Made by a program: the position numbers and the translations under genes. Shown here piece after piece: positions 14,729 to 26,600 of a stretch of 64,000 bases of DNA (its first letter is position 1; the number at the start of each line of letters is the position of its first letter). Source of the stretch: Nitrospirota bacterium. Lineage in GTDB: Bacteria; Nitrospirota; Nitrospiria; Nitrospirales; Nitrospiraceae. The notes under the pieces are model-generated. The model searched no databases and had not been told where the DNA came from. It worked only from the letters and a program-made list of their open reading frames with translations. The stretch spans positions 1-64,000 of the forward strand of contig JAUXVD010000004.1 in NCBI GenBank assembly GCA_030684575.1, read 5' to 3'.

Positions 14729-15397
14729 ATGAAGGTATGGTCTTGCCTGTCTAGAAGGTTCATGCATTGGGTCTCATCCGCTCTCTTCGCGTGCCTCACG
14801 CTCTGCCTTCTTTTTCAGCCAACGGACACACACGCAGAGTCCTATGTGGCTGGTTTCGCTGGTTATGGATTGTCTGCACAGTTGAGTGACGTGAGGGGGA
14901 CAGGGGGCATTTCAGGTAATACAGGATCGAATCTTGGTCTTCAGAACTCCCCGATCTATGGGCTGAAGGTGGGGCATTTTCTAGATGACCTAAAGTACTT
15001 TGGTGCCGAGGCGGAACTGTATACCGCCACTCCCTATCTCAAGCAACAGCAGCTCACGCTGAGTAGCCCAACAGGGTCACAAACTGCCACCATTCCGGGA
15101 GCCCACCTGCGAGTGACAACGGCAGCCTTGAATGTGGTGTATCGATACCCAGGACACGTCATTCAACCATACGCGGGTGTGGGGCTCGGATTGTTTTGGT
15201 TCACCACTCCCACTTCAACGGCAGGCTCGGCAGTCCGACCGGGCTTAAACGTCCTGGCAGGAACGCGTGTGCTTATCACGCAACAGATAGCCCTCTTCGG
15301 AGAATACAAATACAACCACTCAAGCTTTCCCGGCGGGGATTTCAACGCCAACTACAATGCGCACTTCGTCGTATTTGGGGTGGGGTATCATTTCTGA
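14729..15397 (+). CDS. Outer-membrane beta-barrel protein
   Basis: A 222-aa protein with a long signal peptide (hydrophobic core S-A-L-F-A-C-L-T-L-C-L-L-F, cleavage likely after T-H-A, residue about 36). The mature part has amphipathic strands with alternating aromatic residues, Y-G-L-K-V-G-H-F, V-V-Y-R-Y-P-G-H and Y-A-G-V-G-L-G-L-F, and ends H-F-V-V-F-G-V-G-Y-H-F. The terminal Phe is the usual BAM signal. This is the pattern of eight-stranded OmpW/OMP_b-brl proteins. Cargo unknown. AAGGAG lies eight bases before the ATG. Confidence 0.85.
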   Translation: MKVWSCLSRRFMHWVSSALFACLTLCLLFQPTDTHAESYVAGFAGYGLSAQLSDVRGTGGISGNTGSNLGLQNSPIYGLKVGHFLDDLKYFGAEAELYTATPYLKQQQLTLSSPTGSQTATIPGAHLRVTTAALNVVYRYPGHVIQPYAGVGLGLFWFTTPTSTAGSAVRPGLNVLAGTRVLITQQIALFGEYKYNHSSFPGGDFNANYNAHFVVFGVGYHF

Positions 15398-15577
15398 CGC
15401 GTGTGACTGATGCCGAGGTGGCGGGAGGGTGTCCCGGTCTCTATTGACCTTTGTTGGAAAGGCCGAAAGCCAAATTGGCTTGTTCTATTTCGAATTTGAG
15501 GGCATCAGACAGAGCTGGAAGACACGTTAGGAAGATTGTATTTACAGGGCTCCGTTCGAGACATGAGGCGTCGTTAG

Positions 15578-16051
15578 ATGGAACGTCGATTCCTGCGAAC
15601 CGTACATGATCGAGGCAAACGAAACCCTGGTGCGTTTTGTACGCGTTGGGAAGGGTGGAACTATCCGGGTGACTTGGGAGACACAATTACACATAGAGGT
15701 CACCCGAAGAGATGGCCAGAACGGGGCGATTGTAGTTTCCGAGTTCCTGAAGGCTCAGGAGTATATGCATTGCTGTATCATCCCTCACGATATGATGATG
15801 CAAAGGCCTATGTCTTGTACATCGGGGTCGCCGGAAGTGACCTCTGGAAGGAATTGACTCAAACGCGTAAGCGTTTTGCTGCCCATTGGCCGACAGCGAT
15901 GATTGCAATTGTCTTTGCGGGTACGAAAGCGATGAATCAGGCTAATAGTTGGGAATACCACCTCATCCGCTATTACTGTCCTCCTTGGAATACCCGTTTT
16001 ATTAAGCAGGGGCGGAAGTCCCTTCCCGTTGGGAAGACTGAACGTGGGTAA
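15578..16051 (+). CDS. GIY-YIG-like nuclease-domain protein
   Basis: A 157-aa protein whose C-terminal half reads as a GIY-YIG fold: G-V-Y (61-63), L-Y-I-G (80-83), R97/R99 with His103 on the next helix, Glu126 in W-E-Y-H-L-I, and Asn138 in P-P-W-N. These match the motif Tyr/Gly pairs, catalytic Arg, metal-binding Glu and late Asn of the superfamily. The N-terminal 55 residues are unassigned and Trp-rich (T-R-W-E-G-W-N-Y). A solitary gene between regulators. It could be a repair, restriction or mobile-element nuclease. The start is uncertain because the upstream site is weak. Confidence 0.65.
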   Translation: MERRFLRTVHDRGKRNPGAFCTRWEGWNYPGDLGDTITHRGHPKRWPERGDCSFRVPEGSGVYALLYHPSRYDDAKAYVLYIGVAGSDLWKELTQTRKRFAAHWPTAMIAIVFAGTKAMNQANSWEYHLIRYYCPPWNTRFIKQGRKSLPVGKTERG

Positions 16052-16748
16052 TGCGCATGTATCAGTCGCATGTGATTGCAATGCTCTCGCATTGCATGGT
16101 GGACACACTCAGTTGCGAACACCCTCTGCATGAGTTACAAAACCATAGTTCCACGTCACGAATAGAGTTACGTGGCCTCGCCGACCGTTGACTGGCTCAC
16201 CGAAACGCGAAGGATTCAATATCCTCTGTTTCCCCTCTCCCCAACGCCAATAGCCATGCCTCTAAACCCTGCCTGATGTGATCGCTCTAAGCGGTTGGCA
16301 AAACGCTGCTCCGAAGTGCGAGTGGGAATGTTCCTTAACCAGAGGGTTAGGGGACAGATAGGTGAGTACTTGTGCCATGGACACAGCACAGGACGAGCAC
16401 AGCGCATTGTGTTGCGGATCGCGTCTCCAATAGTAATCATAGGTTTATTCTCTGACCCGCGGAGGGAAAACCTGATTCCAGCCTCACGATTCTGTGAAGC
16501 GAAACATTGCCGACCTCGCCTAAAAAGGTCGATCAGTAGAGATAGGGATAGCGCGAGTGAGCTGGAGTCAGATTTTGAGGACGACACCCTGCTGGAGGTC
16601 GCCCTCCCCTCCCCGCGCCCCGGTGATTCGGACCCCTCGCCTACACCACGCCGACACGTCCCCGACTGGGCATAGGCAGCAGTCTTGACCTGGTCAATCA
16701 ATCAACGACTTGGCGGGCTGGGAACGCAACGGATCTGCTGATCGCCCA
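16052..16748. other. Intergenic, only a dispersed repeat
   Basis: No gene is supported. The repeat at 16454-16561 lies inside. The frames present are low-complexity translations of GC-rich DNA. Confidence 0.45.
16454..16561. repeat. Dispersed intergenic repeat, copy 2
   Basis: GACCCGCGGAGGGAAAACCT, then CGCCTAAAAAGGTCGATCAG and AGATAGGGATAGCGCGAG, correspond to 11661-11815. The two conserved ends are 108 bp apart overall here against 155 bp in copy 1. Confidence 0.6.
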
Positions 16749-19700
16749 TCAGCCGCCTCGCCGCCCTCGGCTCGGAGTTCGAGGGGCGCGCGCGGCAGGC
16801 GCGCTGACCCAGCCCGCAAGGATCTTTGCCAACACCGTAAGTTGTATGGGCTTACTTATACAGTCATCCATGCCGGCAGCGAGGCACTGGTCTCGACCCT
16901 CCTGCAGGGCATTGGCCGTCATGGCAATAATCGGTACGTGGCGCGAGGTCTGAGGCGAGCGGAACGAGCCGTGCTCTTCTGTGTGTGCCTCTGAGCCCTT
17001 GTCTCTCGCCTCTCGCCTGCGGATTTCTCGCGTCGCTTCAAATCCGTCCATATCCGGCAGCTGGCAATCCATCAAGACCGCGGCATAGGGGATGCGCGTC
17101 AGTGCGTCGAGGACCTCGAGACCGTCGGTCACGAGGTCCACTCGATAGCCCAACTTTTCCAGCAGGCGGACGGCGACCTTCTGATTGATGACGTTATCCT
17201 CGGCGAGCAGAATTTTCGCGGTGGCCTGGGCGTTCCTCTCGGCCAAACTATGACGCGTGACCAGTTCGGGCGCGTCGGTTCGGCCTTCGGACAGTCCTGG
17301 ACCGGTGGTACGCTGAGCGGACGGTTTGAGGACGGCCAGCAAACATTCATACAATTGCGGCTCGTGCACCGGTTTGGAAAGGTAGGCGGCATACTCGGCT
17401 GCCTGCGCCGCTTTGGCATCGCCGCGCTGACCTTGAGACGTCAAGAGCACGAGCCTGGTCGGCGCCAGGACAGGATCGGCCTTAATGGCTCCCGCCAGTT
17501 CCAGGCCGTTCATGCCCGGCAACTGCATGTCGATGATCGCGAGGTCACACGCCCTCCCTTCTGCCGCCGCCTGACGCAAGAGCGCCAGCGCCTGCCGGCC
17601 ATCCTCCGCCATATGACACTGGACTCCCCATCGTTCAGCATAGCGTTCCAGGATGCGCCGATTGATGGGATTGTCATCCACGACGCAGAGCTGCAGCCCG
17701 TGCAAGTCCTGAGACGCCACACCCACCGCCGAGGCCGGAGACTGCGGCTGCTTTCCAAACTGAACCGTGAACCAGAACGTACTGCCTTCACCCGGCGTGC
17801 TGTTCACCCCGATGTGGCCGCCCATGAGTTCCGTGAGCTGTTTACAGATGGCCAGCCCCAATCCTGTGCCTCCGTACTTGCGCGTCATCGAGCTATCGAC
17901 CTGACTGAACGACTGAAACAGGCACCCTTGCGCGTCAGAGGACAGGCCGATCCCAGTATCGTGTACCTCAAACCGTACCGTGGCCTCGGTATCGGTGTGG
18001 TGGAGCCGCGTGACGGACAGCACCACCTCACCCTGCTCCGTAAACTTGACGGCATTCCCCAGGAGGTTGAGCAGGATCTGGCGGAGTCGTCCCGGATCCC
18101 CGCGCAGAGCCGCCGGCACCTCTGCATGAAACAGGCAGCCCAGGGTCACCCCTTTGCTAGCCGCCCGCTCGGCCAACAAATCCACGGTCTCGTCCACCAG
18201 GGTGCGGAGGTCGAAGTCGATGATTTCCAAGCTCATTTTGCCGGCTTCAATTTTGGAAAAGTCGAGAATATCGTTGATGACGGTGAGCAGATGCTCTCCG
18301 CTACGGCGGACGATCTCGGCGAACTCCCGCTGCTCCGGCGTGAGCGCGGTCTCGAGCAGGAGGCTGGTCATACCGATCACCCCGTTCATCGGCGTGCGGA
18401 TCTCATGACTCATGGTGGCCATGAACTCGCTCTTGACGCGGGCACTGGCTTCCGCGGCCTCTTTTGCCACAAGCAATTCTTGCTCCGCCTCTTTGCGGTC
18501 GGTGATGTCGAGATTCGTGCCCACGACCCATTCCACCCGGTCTTCGGCGTCGATCCTGACCGCTTCCACCGCTTGCAGGACGCGCACCGCGCCGTCGTTG
18601 CGCCGGCGTATTCGAAACTCACGTGCGCTTTGCCCTTTGCGGCGAATCGTATCCTGTAAGCTGGCTTCTTGTTCCGGCAAATCCTCCGGAAGGACGGCCC
18701 CGCTCCAGTCGGCGTAGTCGACCACACCCTCCGCTGTTGCAGAAATCCCATAGAGGCGAAACATCTCCTCATCCCATCGAACGCGGTTGGTCCGGGTGTT
18801 CCACTCCCAGACCCCGACCTTGGTCGCCTTGATCGCCAGCCGGATTCGCTGGTCTTTGTCGCGCAACGCCGCTTCCGCCAACTTGCGCTCGGTAATATCC
18901 GCGAAGGTGACCACTGCACCTTTGATGACGCCGGCCTTCTGGATCGGATGGGCCTGGATCTCCGCTGGAAAATCCGTTCCATCTCGTCGCCACAGCACGT
19001 CGCCATCGATCCGGCATCCCTGCCCGGTTTGAAAGGCCCGATAGATGGAGCATGCCTCAACCGGATACGGCGTGCCATTGCAGCGGGAATGATGGATTAG
19101 CTGATGCATGTCCTTGCCGAGCATCTCATCCGGCCGATAGCCCAACATCGTGGCCCCGGCCTTGTTAATGAAGGTGCAGCGCCCCGCGCAATCAATGCCG
19201 TAGAGGCCGCCCACCGCAGAGTCCAGCAACAGCCGAATCTCATTGTTGAGGCGTTCCCGCTCGGCTTCTTCGAATTTGTGCCGAGAGATATCGCGAATGG
19301 CCGCCAGCACGACATGGCCATCCGCCGTGTCCGCATGGCTCAAACTGACCTGCACCGGAAACTCACTCCCATCCCGCCGACACCCGAGAAGATCGAGGTT
19401 TGCGCCCATCGGTCTGGGCTGGGGCGCCTGATTGTAGCGCGCGCGATGCGTCCGGTGCCGATCACGAATATGTGCGGGCAGCAGGGTTTCGATGGATTGG
19501 CCGGTCAAGTCGCCGGCTGGATACCCGAATACCTGTTCCATCTGCCGGTTGGTCAACAGGATTCGGCCGTCGAGATCGGTCACGACAATCGCATCCGGCG
19601 CCAACTCCACCAGCGTGTGAAATTTGCGTTCTGCGGCCTGCGCTCGGGTGCGCTCCTCGTCCGCCACCCTCCACCAGTGCGAGAGGCGACCGATGCTCCA

Positions 19701-20636
19701 GAGCAAGATGCCGATCAGCGGCAGCGTCATGCCGACGCCTGCCGCCCCGAGCTTCCACAGGATGGCTCTGATGGGACTTAGGATGTCATGCCGGTCCACG
19801 CGCACGAGCACGCCCCACCGCAGGCCATCGATCCCGTCGATGCCCTTGGTCTGCGCATACCCGGTCACCACGTCAACATGCCGGCGGACATGCCGTTCCT
19901 CAATGAATCCGGCTGGAGCCGCGTCGAACATCTGCGCCGAGGGGAGCCCCTGCCGTTTGAGATTGACCTGTCCCTCTTCCCTCAGAAAGGAGTCGACGAA
20001 CACCTTGCCGTCCTGATCCAGAAAGATATACTCGATGCCTGCCGCCGATCCCCATTGCGCCTGCAAGGCGTTCACGGTACGCGCAAAAACATCCTCCAGC
20101 ACCGGCAACCCTACTTGGGTCATCACTGTCCCGGTAAATGCGCCTCGTGCATCGTGCAGTGGGCTTACAAACGTTACCGCAAGAATTCCCTCATCGTCCG
20201 GGGTCGCATCCTGAACCACGGCGCGTGCTCCCGCTTTCACCGCCAGGAATCCAGGCTGCTCGCGAAGATCGCGGTGCACGCTCGTCTGATCACTGGCCAC
20301 CAGGACCCGGCCCTCGGCATCGGTAACGCCCGCCCAGCGATAAACGGGATAGACCTCCAATAGGGTGCGGAGCCGTCGCCCCATCGCCGCATGGTCGTGC
20401 CCGTGAAACACCGTGGCCTGCGCAAGTAGCTGGATGTCGCCGTAGCGCTCGGCCATCTGCATATCGAGCTTATCCGCGATAGTGACTGCGGCCATCGTGA
20501 GGCTCTCGCCTGCAGCGGCCACCAGGCGCGTTTCGACATAATGGAGGGCGAGGCCCCCGATCAGGATCGTCACCACCGTGATGGCAACGATCAACGCCGG
20601 CAGCCCACGTGCGTAGGAACGGACTGTCTGTCTCAC
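16749..20636 (-). CDS. Hybrid sensor histidine kinase, dCache-PAS3-HK-REC2
   Basis: This 1295-aa membrane kinase begins with a transmembrane helix (about 12-33), a periplasmic dCache-type sensor (about 35-285, with Y-R-W-A-G-V-T-D and V-S-P-L-H-D) and a second helix (about 293-318). Three PAS domains follow (about 335-455, 465-585, 600-715; each ends in a D-I-S/T-R/E/D-x-K linker). HisKA has [10 protein letters not shown] (about 750) and HATPase has G-T-G-L-G-L-A-I. Two receivers keep the phospho-Asp: I-I-D-M-Q-L-P (about 1035) and L-M-D-C-Q-L-P (about 1205). No output domain, so it signals through phosphorelay. No regulator is directly adjacent; the double-receiver gene at 21308 is the nearest. 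Confidence 0.93.
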   Translation of the reverse strand: MRQTVRSYARGLPALIVAITVVTILIGGLALHYVETRLVAAAGESLTMAAVTIADKLDMQMAERYGDIQLLAQATVFHGHDHAAMGRRLRTLLEVYPVYRWAGVTDAEGRVLVASDQTSVHRDLREQPGFLAVKAGARAVVQDATPDDEGILAVTFVSPLHDARGAFTGTVMTQVGLPVLEDVFARTVNALQAQWGSAAGIEYIFLDQDGKVFVDSFLREEGQVNLKRQGLPSAQMFDAAPAGFIEERHVRRHVDVVTGYAQTKGIDGIDGLRWGVLVRVDRHDILSPIRAILWKLGAAGVGMTLPLIGILLWSIGRLSHWWRVADEERTRAQAAERKFHTLVELAPDAIVVTDLDGRILLTNRQMEQVFGYPAGDLTGQSIETLLPAHIRDRHRTHRARYNQAPQPRPMGANLDLLGCRRDGSEFPVQVSLSHADTADGHVVLAAIRDISRHKFEEAERERLNNEIRLLLDSAVGGLYGIDCAGRCTFINKAGATMLGYRPDEMLGKDMHQLIHHSRCNGTPYPVEACSIYRAFQTGQGCRIDGDVLWRRDGTDFPAEIQAHPIQKAGVIKGAVVTFADITERKLAEAALRDKDQRIRLAIKATKVGVWEWNTRTNRVRWDEEMFRLYGISATAEGVVDYADWSGAVLPEDLPEQEASLQDTIRRKGQSAREFRIRRRNDGAVRVLQAVEAVRIDAEDRVEWVVGTNLDITDRKEAEQELLVAKEAAEASARVKSEFMATMSHEIRTPMNGVIGMTSLLLETALTPEQREFAEIVRRSGEHLLTVINDILDFSKIEAGKMSLEIIDFDLRTLVDETVDLLAERAASKGVTLGCLFHAEVPAALRGDPGRLRQILLNLLGNAVKFTEQGEVVLSVTRLHHTDTEATVRFEVHDTGIGLSSDAQGCLFQSFSQVDSSMTRKYGGTGLGLAICKQLTELMGGHIGVNSTPGEGSTFWFTVQFGKQPQSPASAVGVASQDLHGLQLCVVDDNPINRRILERYAERWGVQCHMAEDGRQALALLRQAAAEGRACDLAIIDMQLPGMNGLELAGAIKADPVLAPTRLVLLTSQGQRGDAKAAQAAEYAAYLSKPVHEPQLYECLLAVLKPSAQRTTGPGLSEGRTDAPELVTRHSLAERNAQATAKILLAEDNVINQKVAVRLLEKLGYRVDLVTDGLEVLDALTRIPYAAVLMDCQLPDMDGFEATREIRRREARDKGSEAHTEEHGSFRSPQTSRHVPIIAMTANALQEGRDQCLAAGMDDCISKPIQLTVLAKILAGWVSAPAARAPRTPSRGRRGG

Positions 20637-21307
20637 GATTCCTGCACCTCGTTAGAATAACGCCCGCGTGAATGACTCACCCTGGAGAGGACGAACCCAC
20701 GCCCCCGCATACTCAGCTCGGCGCATCCTGCACCGAGCCAGCGCGCCGGCCGGCATGCAGCCTGGGTCCCACCTGCTCCATTACAATCGGAGCATGCCGT
20801 AGGAATGTGTGGCCGGTACAGCGGACTCCCCCCGATTCGAATCGGTGTTGCTGGATGACACGGCTCTTCTCTCTTACTTTTCGGTCTGCTCGTGCTTGAA
20901 CTTAACAGGGGTCAGACGTGATCGGGGTCGACCCGGCCCCATGCACTTACGGGACCGCGTGGATTTTTTCGTTGGCCATTCCTCTGACAGGGCATTCTGG
21001 CGTCGTTGAGGATTCCTGTCCAACGGGATGGGTGGAGCGCAGCCACCTGATCCTCTGCGCGGAGATCCTCCGTGAACTCCTTTCGCGATCGTTTTGAACA
21101 GATGGCATTGAGGTTCCTGCCGTCCGTCTGACTACGCGCCCTGTCCGAATTCTCAGTGGGGACAACACCCCCTGGGGGGATCACGTGGAATACTGTGTTC
21201 CCACGGATGTCCGTAAGACGCACTCCCCATTCTCACCACGTCCCACTCGCGGAACATCTCGTTTCTCGATCCTCTCCGCATGAGGATTCGTCGCCCGGGG
21301 TGAACGA
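20637..21307. other. Intergenic, no gene seen
   Basis: About 670 bp without credible coding. It contains the perfect 14-bp palindrome CCGATTCGAATCGG at 20832-20845, of unknown meaning. Confidence 0.4.
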
Positions 21308-22096
21308 CTAGGCAAGGAGATCGGGTGTCCTCGTCCCTGCTGAGATCTGTTTACCCACCTGGCGATCAACTGCCTCCAGGAGCTGTTGCAGCTCAAACGG
21401 CTTGGTCAGTGTCTCGTGGGCACCCAGCATTTTGGCGGCGGCACAGTAATCCGGATCATTACTTCCGCCGGAGATGGCAATGATTCGAATGGTCGGGAAG
21501 CTCCGATGCAGTAGGCACACCGCCTCCAGACCATCCAAGTCCGGCATGCGGATATCAGTGATTACCAGATTGATGGACTGGTCACAGACCTGGCGCATGC
21601 CCTCAATCCCCGTCGATGCCTCCCAGACCTGGTAGCCGGCTTCTTCAAGCGCCTCACGAAAACGCTGACGCATCGGCGCTTCATCATCAACGATCAGGAC
21701 AGCGGCTCGCGGAGAGCCCCTCGAACTCGAAGAGCCAGCTGGGAGTGACGCCTGATGAAGGGCATGATCAATATCTGCCAGCGTGAATGGCGCCCGGAGT
21801 ATCACGCGGACCCCCAGCTCACGAGCGACACGACGACGTTCGTCTGTGTCTGCCCCCGTTACCCCGATGACGACAGCTTCGGAATCGGCCGCCCGTACCT
21901 TCGAGAGAAAGAGCATGCCAGCGCGCTCTGCGAAGTCGAGGCTCAGGATCGTGATGTTCGGATGCGTGGCCTGAAACAGCATCCACCCCGTTTGCGCTTC
22001 GGTTGCAAGGACGACCGTATGCCCCCACTGCCCTAACGCGGCATTGAGCTGCTCAAGCAGGGTCGCGGCTTCAACAATCAACAGAATCGTGGCCAT
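21308..22096 (-). CDS. Double-receiver response regulator with degenerate first receiver
   Basis: A 262-aa protein with two receiver domains and no output domain. The second (about 128-250) is complete: I-V-D-D-E, phospho-Asp in L-V-I-T-D-I-R-M-P, I-A-I-S-G-G and L-T-K-P-F. The first (1-118) has lost the acidic pair (I-L-L-I-V-E-A-A) and has Ser where the phospho-Asp should be (I-T-I-L-S-L-D-F), with no conserved Lys-Pro. It is a pseudo-receiver, probably for binding. They are joined by a Ser-rich linker (S-S-S-S-R-G-S). It may take phosphate from one of the two neighbouring large kinases. Confidence 0.88.
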   Translation of the reverse strand: MATILLIVEAATLLEQLNAALGQWGHTVVLATEAQTGWMLFQATHPNITILSLDFAERAGMLFLSKVRAADSEAVVIGVTGADTDERRRVARELGVRVILRAPFTLADIDHALHQASLPAGSSSSRGSPRAAVLIVDDEAPMRQRFREALEEAGYQVWEASTGIEGMRQVCDQSINLVITDIRMPDLDGLEAVCLLHRSFPTIRIIAISGGSNDPDYCAAAKMLGAHETLTKPFELQQLLEAVDRQVGKQISAGTRTPDLLA

Positions 22097-23034
22097 TAGC
22101 GCCCGGTGACTCTCGGAACGAGTCGAGGGTTGAGAATCGCTGGAGGAAGATTCTCTCCGGCGGTATCCACGACGAGAGCCGTTTCACCGTGGCGTGGAGG
22201 ATCATGCTAACCGCCGGTTGTTCCATGCCTGTCCCGCTACCAGGGCCCTATCGAGAACCGCGGACAGCACCTCGCGAGCATCCGTTACGCGCCTCGAAGG
22301 AACGCCGCTGCCCCCAGAGGAGTTTGCCACGTTTGGCGCCACTTGCCATGGCCATCACCTGTCATATCAGGGCCCAACGCGGCAACTCCACCAGAACGAC
22401 GTTACGGCTACGTCCTTTCGGAATGCCCTCCCGGTGACGAGACCTCCGCCGGATTCTCGTGAAGCAGAGCGAACGCTGCATGGCCGTTGGGCCATGCCTC
22501 CACAGTATGTCCTTCGTTCGCGCGTACGGCGCGTCGTCAGGACTGCCTCTTGGTCGTCATGATACGAATCCGTGCCATCGACTCCTCTGAGTCTCCTTCC
22601 CCACACCATGAACCACGAAGTGGCGATGCCGTGGCATGTGGAGCACAACGCCGCTCTCCCTAATCAGGGCCGACAGACTTCAGGGAATCCTCCGTACCAA
22701 GCGGCGGTTCGAGCGCCCTCGTACGACGGACGCAGAGACACCCATAACGAGTCGCGCGGGACGATGGACATAGCTCGACCATGAGGTTCGCCCCCCTCAT
22801 TCGAGGGCGCTGAGTACTCAACGGTTCAGGATGAGCGGGAAGGAAAGACTGTCAATCGAGATGGGAGACCACCGGGCTTTCTCGAGACTCTCGAATTCGA
22901 CCTCGGCCTTGACGCCATTCCATTAGCCTGATCCCTACTCTCTTACTTATCGACCAGAAATGCGGATCGCAGTAGCGGCGAGGAGCGGTACGTGCGAATG
23001 TTTTTCGGCGCTACGCAGCTACCGCCGAATGGGC
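22097..23034. other. Intergenic, no gene seen (about 940 bp)
   Basis: Frames of up to 122 codons occur but lack ribosome binding sites and any domain pattern. Probably decayed sequence. Confidence 0.4.
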
Positions 23035-23694
23035 CTAGCTGGATTGCTGCTTGATGAACATGGTCGCGGCTTGCGTGCGGCTGGTGACTTGAAGCTTCCT
23101 AAAAATGTTGAACAGATAATTCTTGATGGTCTTATCGCTCAGGCCAAGGGCGACGGCAATTTCCTTGTTCGTCTTGCCGTCGGCCAACAAGGGCAGGATC
23201 CGTCGCTCTTGGGGAGACAAGATGGCCTGTTGGCCATTGGCATCCATCGTCGAAAGGGATCGCATGCGGGCGAGAACGGACTCCGTCACCGCCGGATCGA
23301 GAATGGACTGCCCGCCGGCTATGGCGTGAATGGCCTGAACCAATGCGGTCCCCCCAATCGTTTTCAAGAGGTACCCCTTCGCACCCGCAAAAGTGGTCGA
23401 CAGCATCGCATCCTCATCCGCAAATGACGTGAGAAAGACGACATGGGTGTCGGGGCATGTCCCCAGGATCTCTCGGCAGGCTTCAATGCCACTGCCGTCA
23501 GGCAAGCGGAGATCTAACAGCACGATGTCGGGTCGGAGACGGATCGCCTCCGTGACGGCGGACGCGACGGTATTTGCCTCACCCACCACCTGCACCGTCC
23601 TCACTCTGCGGAAGAGGGCCTCCAGCCCCATGCGGACGACCTCATGGTCGTCCACCAGTAGCAGCCGAATCGGTTTAACTGCTTGCGCCAGCAT
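23035..23694 (-). CDS. NarL/LuxR-type response regulator
   Basis: A 219-aa regulator. The receiver (about residues 8-125) has L-V-D-D-H, phospho-Asp in I-V-L-L-D-L-R-L-P, F-L-T-S-F-A and L-L-K-T. A LuxR HTH (about 155-215) has L-S-P-Q-E-R-R-I-L then G-K-T-N-K-E-I-A-V-A-L-G-L-S-D-K-T-I-K-N. The ATG at 23694 is preferred over the longer frame because GGAGG lies six bases upstream and the protein then starts right at the receiver. It overlaps the last 20 bases of the kinase gene, so the two are translationally coupled and form a cognate pair. Confidence 0.94.
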   Translation of the reverse strand: MLAQAVKPIRLLLVDDHEVVRMGLEALFRRVRTVQVVGEANTVASAVTEAIRLRPDIVLLDLRLPDGSGIEACREILGTCPDTHVVFLTSFADEDAMLSTTFAGAKGYLLKTIGGTALVQAIHAIAGGQSILDPAVTESVLARMRSLSTMDANGQQAILSPQERRILPLLADGKTNKEIAVALGLSDKTIKNYLFNIFRKLQVTSRTQAATMFIKQQSS

Positions 23695-26600
23695 GCTGAT
23701 CCTCCAGCGGGAGTTCGACGAGAATCTGAGCCCCCGATCCAGGCCGTGAAATGATCTGAAAGTTCGCGCCAAGCTTGTGCGCTCGTGCCGTCATGTTCTG
23801 TAACCCGTGCCCCTGCCCGGACGCCTCCTCAAGATTGAAGCCGATCCCGTCATCGCTGACCTCAAGCCGGATGCGCCCGTCTTCCATCTGCAGAGAGACG
23901 AGACCGCTTCGGCTTTGTGAATGGCGAAGGCTGTTGCTCATTGCCTCTTGGACAATATGGAGAATATGAAACGCTTGCAGGGGAGTCAGCCGCCGTGCCG
24001 CGTCCACCGCGAGATGGAGCGAGAAACGGATCCCCTGCACATGTTCCATGGTGGCGGCCAACTCGGCTAACTTCGCACAGAACTGTTGCCCGCTCACCGC
24101 TTCATGCTTGTCCCACACGATATACATCCGAACATCTGCAATGACCTTGTTTAAGGACACGACGGCATGCTCCAGCTGCTTGTCGGCTACCTGATAATCC
24201 TCCTGGAAGAGATGGCGACATTCCTCAAGGCTCATTCCTATCGCATAGATGGTTTGAACAATATTGTCGTGGAGGTCCTGAGAGAGCTGCTCCCGCTCTT
24301 CGAGCACTTTGCGGAGCTGTTCTTCACTCGTTCGCAGGGCATCCTCCGCCTGTTTACGCTCAGTGATGTCGTGGCTCACCGCCAGGTGCTCCGTCTGTCC
24401 ACTGACGGGATTCTGAAACGGGACGGCATGGGTTTCCATCCACCGGCGGGTGCCTCTCAGGCTCAGAATTTCAAACTGGAGTACCCGCGTGCCTCCATTG
24501 ATGACGTCTCGATGCATCTCCATAAACGCGGCCAGGTGCTCCGGAACAATCAGATTGAACACCGAAAGACCGAGTGCGGCCTCCTCACTGTCCGCGTCAA
24601 TACATTTCAGACCAGCCGGATTCATTTGGCGCAAGGTCCCATCTGCCGCGATGCGCTTAATGCAACCGGGTCCCGTGCTCAGCATGAGTGTGACGAGCAG
24701 CTCTTGCTTCTTCCGTTCCTCTTCCGCCTGTTTGCGGGCGGTGATGTCTTCCGAGATGCCCAATAGGTACTGTGGAGTCCCGTCGGCGCTGTAGATCGGA
24801 ATCTTTTTCGTGTGGAGCAACCGCACCCCGTTTTCTTTGGTCTGAATGGGCTCTTCCGAAATATCCAACAAACGGCCGCTGCGCAGGACGTCCCGATCTT
24901 TGAGCGTGAAAAAATCGGCTTCCTCCTTCGGGAAAAAATCGTAGTCGCTCCTGCCCAAGAGTTCATCCCGTCCATATCCCAGCAATTCTTCCCCCGCCCT
25001 ATTGAACCGTACGAAACGGAGGCTCTCCGCGTCCTTCACGAAAATCATATTGGGGAGATTTTCAAGGACGGAGTCGATGAAGACCTCCGATCGGCGCAGG
25101 TCCTCTTCGATCCGCTTTTGATCCGTGATGTCGGTCAGAATGCAGTGCGTCCTAAGAAAGTTGCCCATCGGGTCGCGCTGGACGCGTCCACCCAGGATGA
25201 CAGCGATTTCTTTCCCGTCCTTTCTCTTGAGCCTAAGATGGTTGGTGACACCGCCGCTTCGCTTGAAATTGCTAAATCCTCCGGGGAAACACTCACGCGC
25301 GTCGGGTGGCCAGAAATCATCGAATCGCTTGCCCAGTAGCTCATCAGGAGCATAGCCGAGCAGGGCACAGAGTCCCTGATTGACATCGAGATAACACCCT
25401 TCGATGTCCAGAGATTGGTAGGCAATCGGCACTTCTTCGAACAGGCTCCGGAAGCGCGCCTCGCTCTCCCGCAACGCCGTTTCTGCCTGTTTACGCTCGG
25501 TGATATCCGACATAATGCCCCGCAGAATGGCCGGGCCCTGCTCGTCGATCTCTACCGTCACAATGTCCTGGAGCCAGACGATTCGCCCATCGGCTGCAAT
25601 CATCCGGTATTCGAACGAGAACTTCCGTGTGTCCCGTACCGAGGCGAGACAATACTCGGTGACCCAATCTCGATCGTCCGGGTGTAGGTGCGTTTGCCAA
25701 AAGTCCGGCTCATCGAGCCACTGCTGCACGGGATAGCCGAGCACCAATTCGGCCTGGTGGTTGACGAAAGAAACCCGCCAGGTCCGCGCGTCGCACTCCC
25801 ATACGATCCCCGGGATCGCTTCGATCAAGTCGCGCTGCCAGGCTCGGGCGAGGCACAGGGCGTCGTTCGCCACCAGGAGCTCTTGCGTTCGCTGAGCCAC
25901 CCGCTGTTCCAGCTCATCGTTCGCCCGCCGTAGCGCCTGTTCCATCTGCTTGCGCTCGGTGATGTCGCGGCCAGCCACGAGGCGGACATCCCGCCCTTGA
26001 TACCGGTAGGGTTTGATGACGACTTCCCCGTAGAACGCCGAGCCGTCTTTACGACGTCCCACGGATTCATAGGGGCCCTGCACTCCCTCCCTCATGTAGG
26101 CGATGACCATCTCGCGGGATTCGTCGGCCACCACGTCCAGCACGTGCTTTCCGATCAGTTCCCCCGGCCCGTAACCGAACATCCGCTCCAAACCGGAGTT
26201 GACCTCGATAATGATGCCTTGATCGTGGATGGCGATGCCGTCGAACGTGGCATCGGTCAGGAGGCGATACCGCTCCTCGCTTTCGCGCAGGGCCTCTTCG
26301 ATCCGTTTGCGCTCGGTGATGTCGCGAGCTGTCGCATACAACATCGGCGGCTCCTGTTCCGGAGCCGGGGTAATCCAGGTCAGCCATCGATAGGACCCAT
26401 CACGGCACCGATATCGATTTTCGAAGTTGATGGCTGGCTCCCCGCGCGACAGCTTCTCCATGACCTCTTGCGTACGAGAACGGTCATCGGGATGGATGAA
26501 CTCGATAAAGGGTTTCGAGCACAGTTCTTCCCGGCTGAACCCCAACGCTCGTTCCCATGCCGGATTGAGCCGTTTGAAATAGCCGTCGGTTCCCGCGATG

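Noticed and set aside
17250-18659. 469-codon open frame on the plus strand inside the hybrid kinase gene
   Set aside because: It is antisense to a well-conserved kinase/receiver region, has no domain pattern and reflects GC-rich third positions.
20832-20845. GATTCGAATC as a possible tRNA T-loop
   Set aside because: It is a symmetrical palindrome without acceptor, D or anticodon arms around it.
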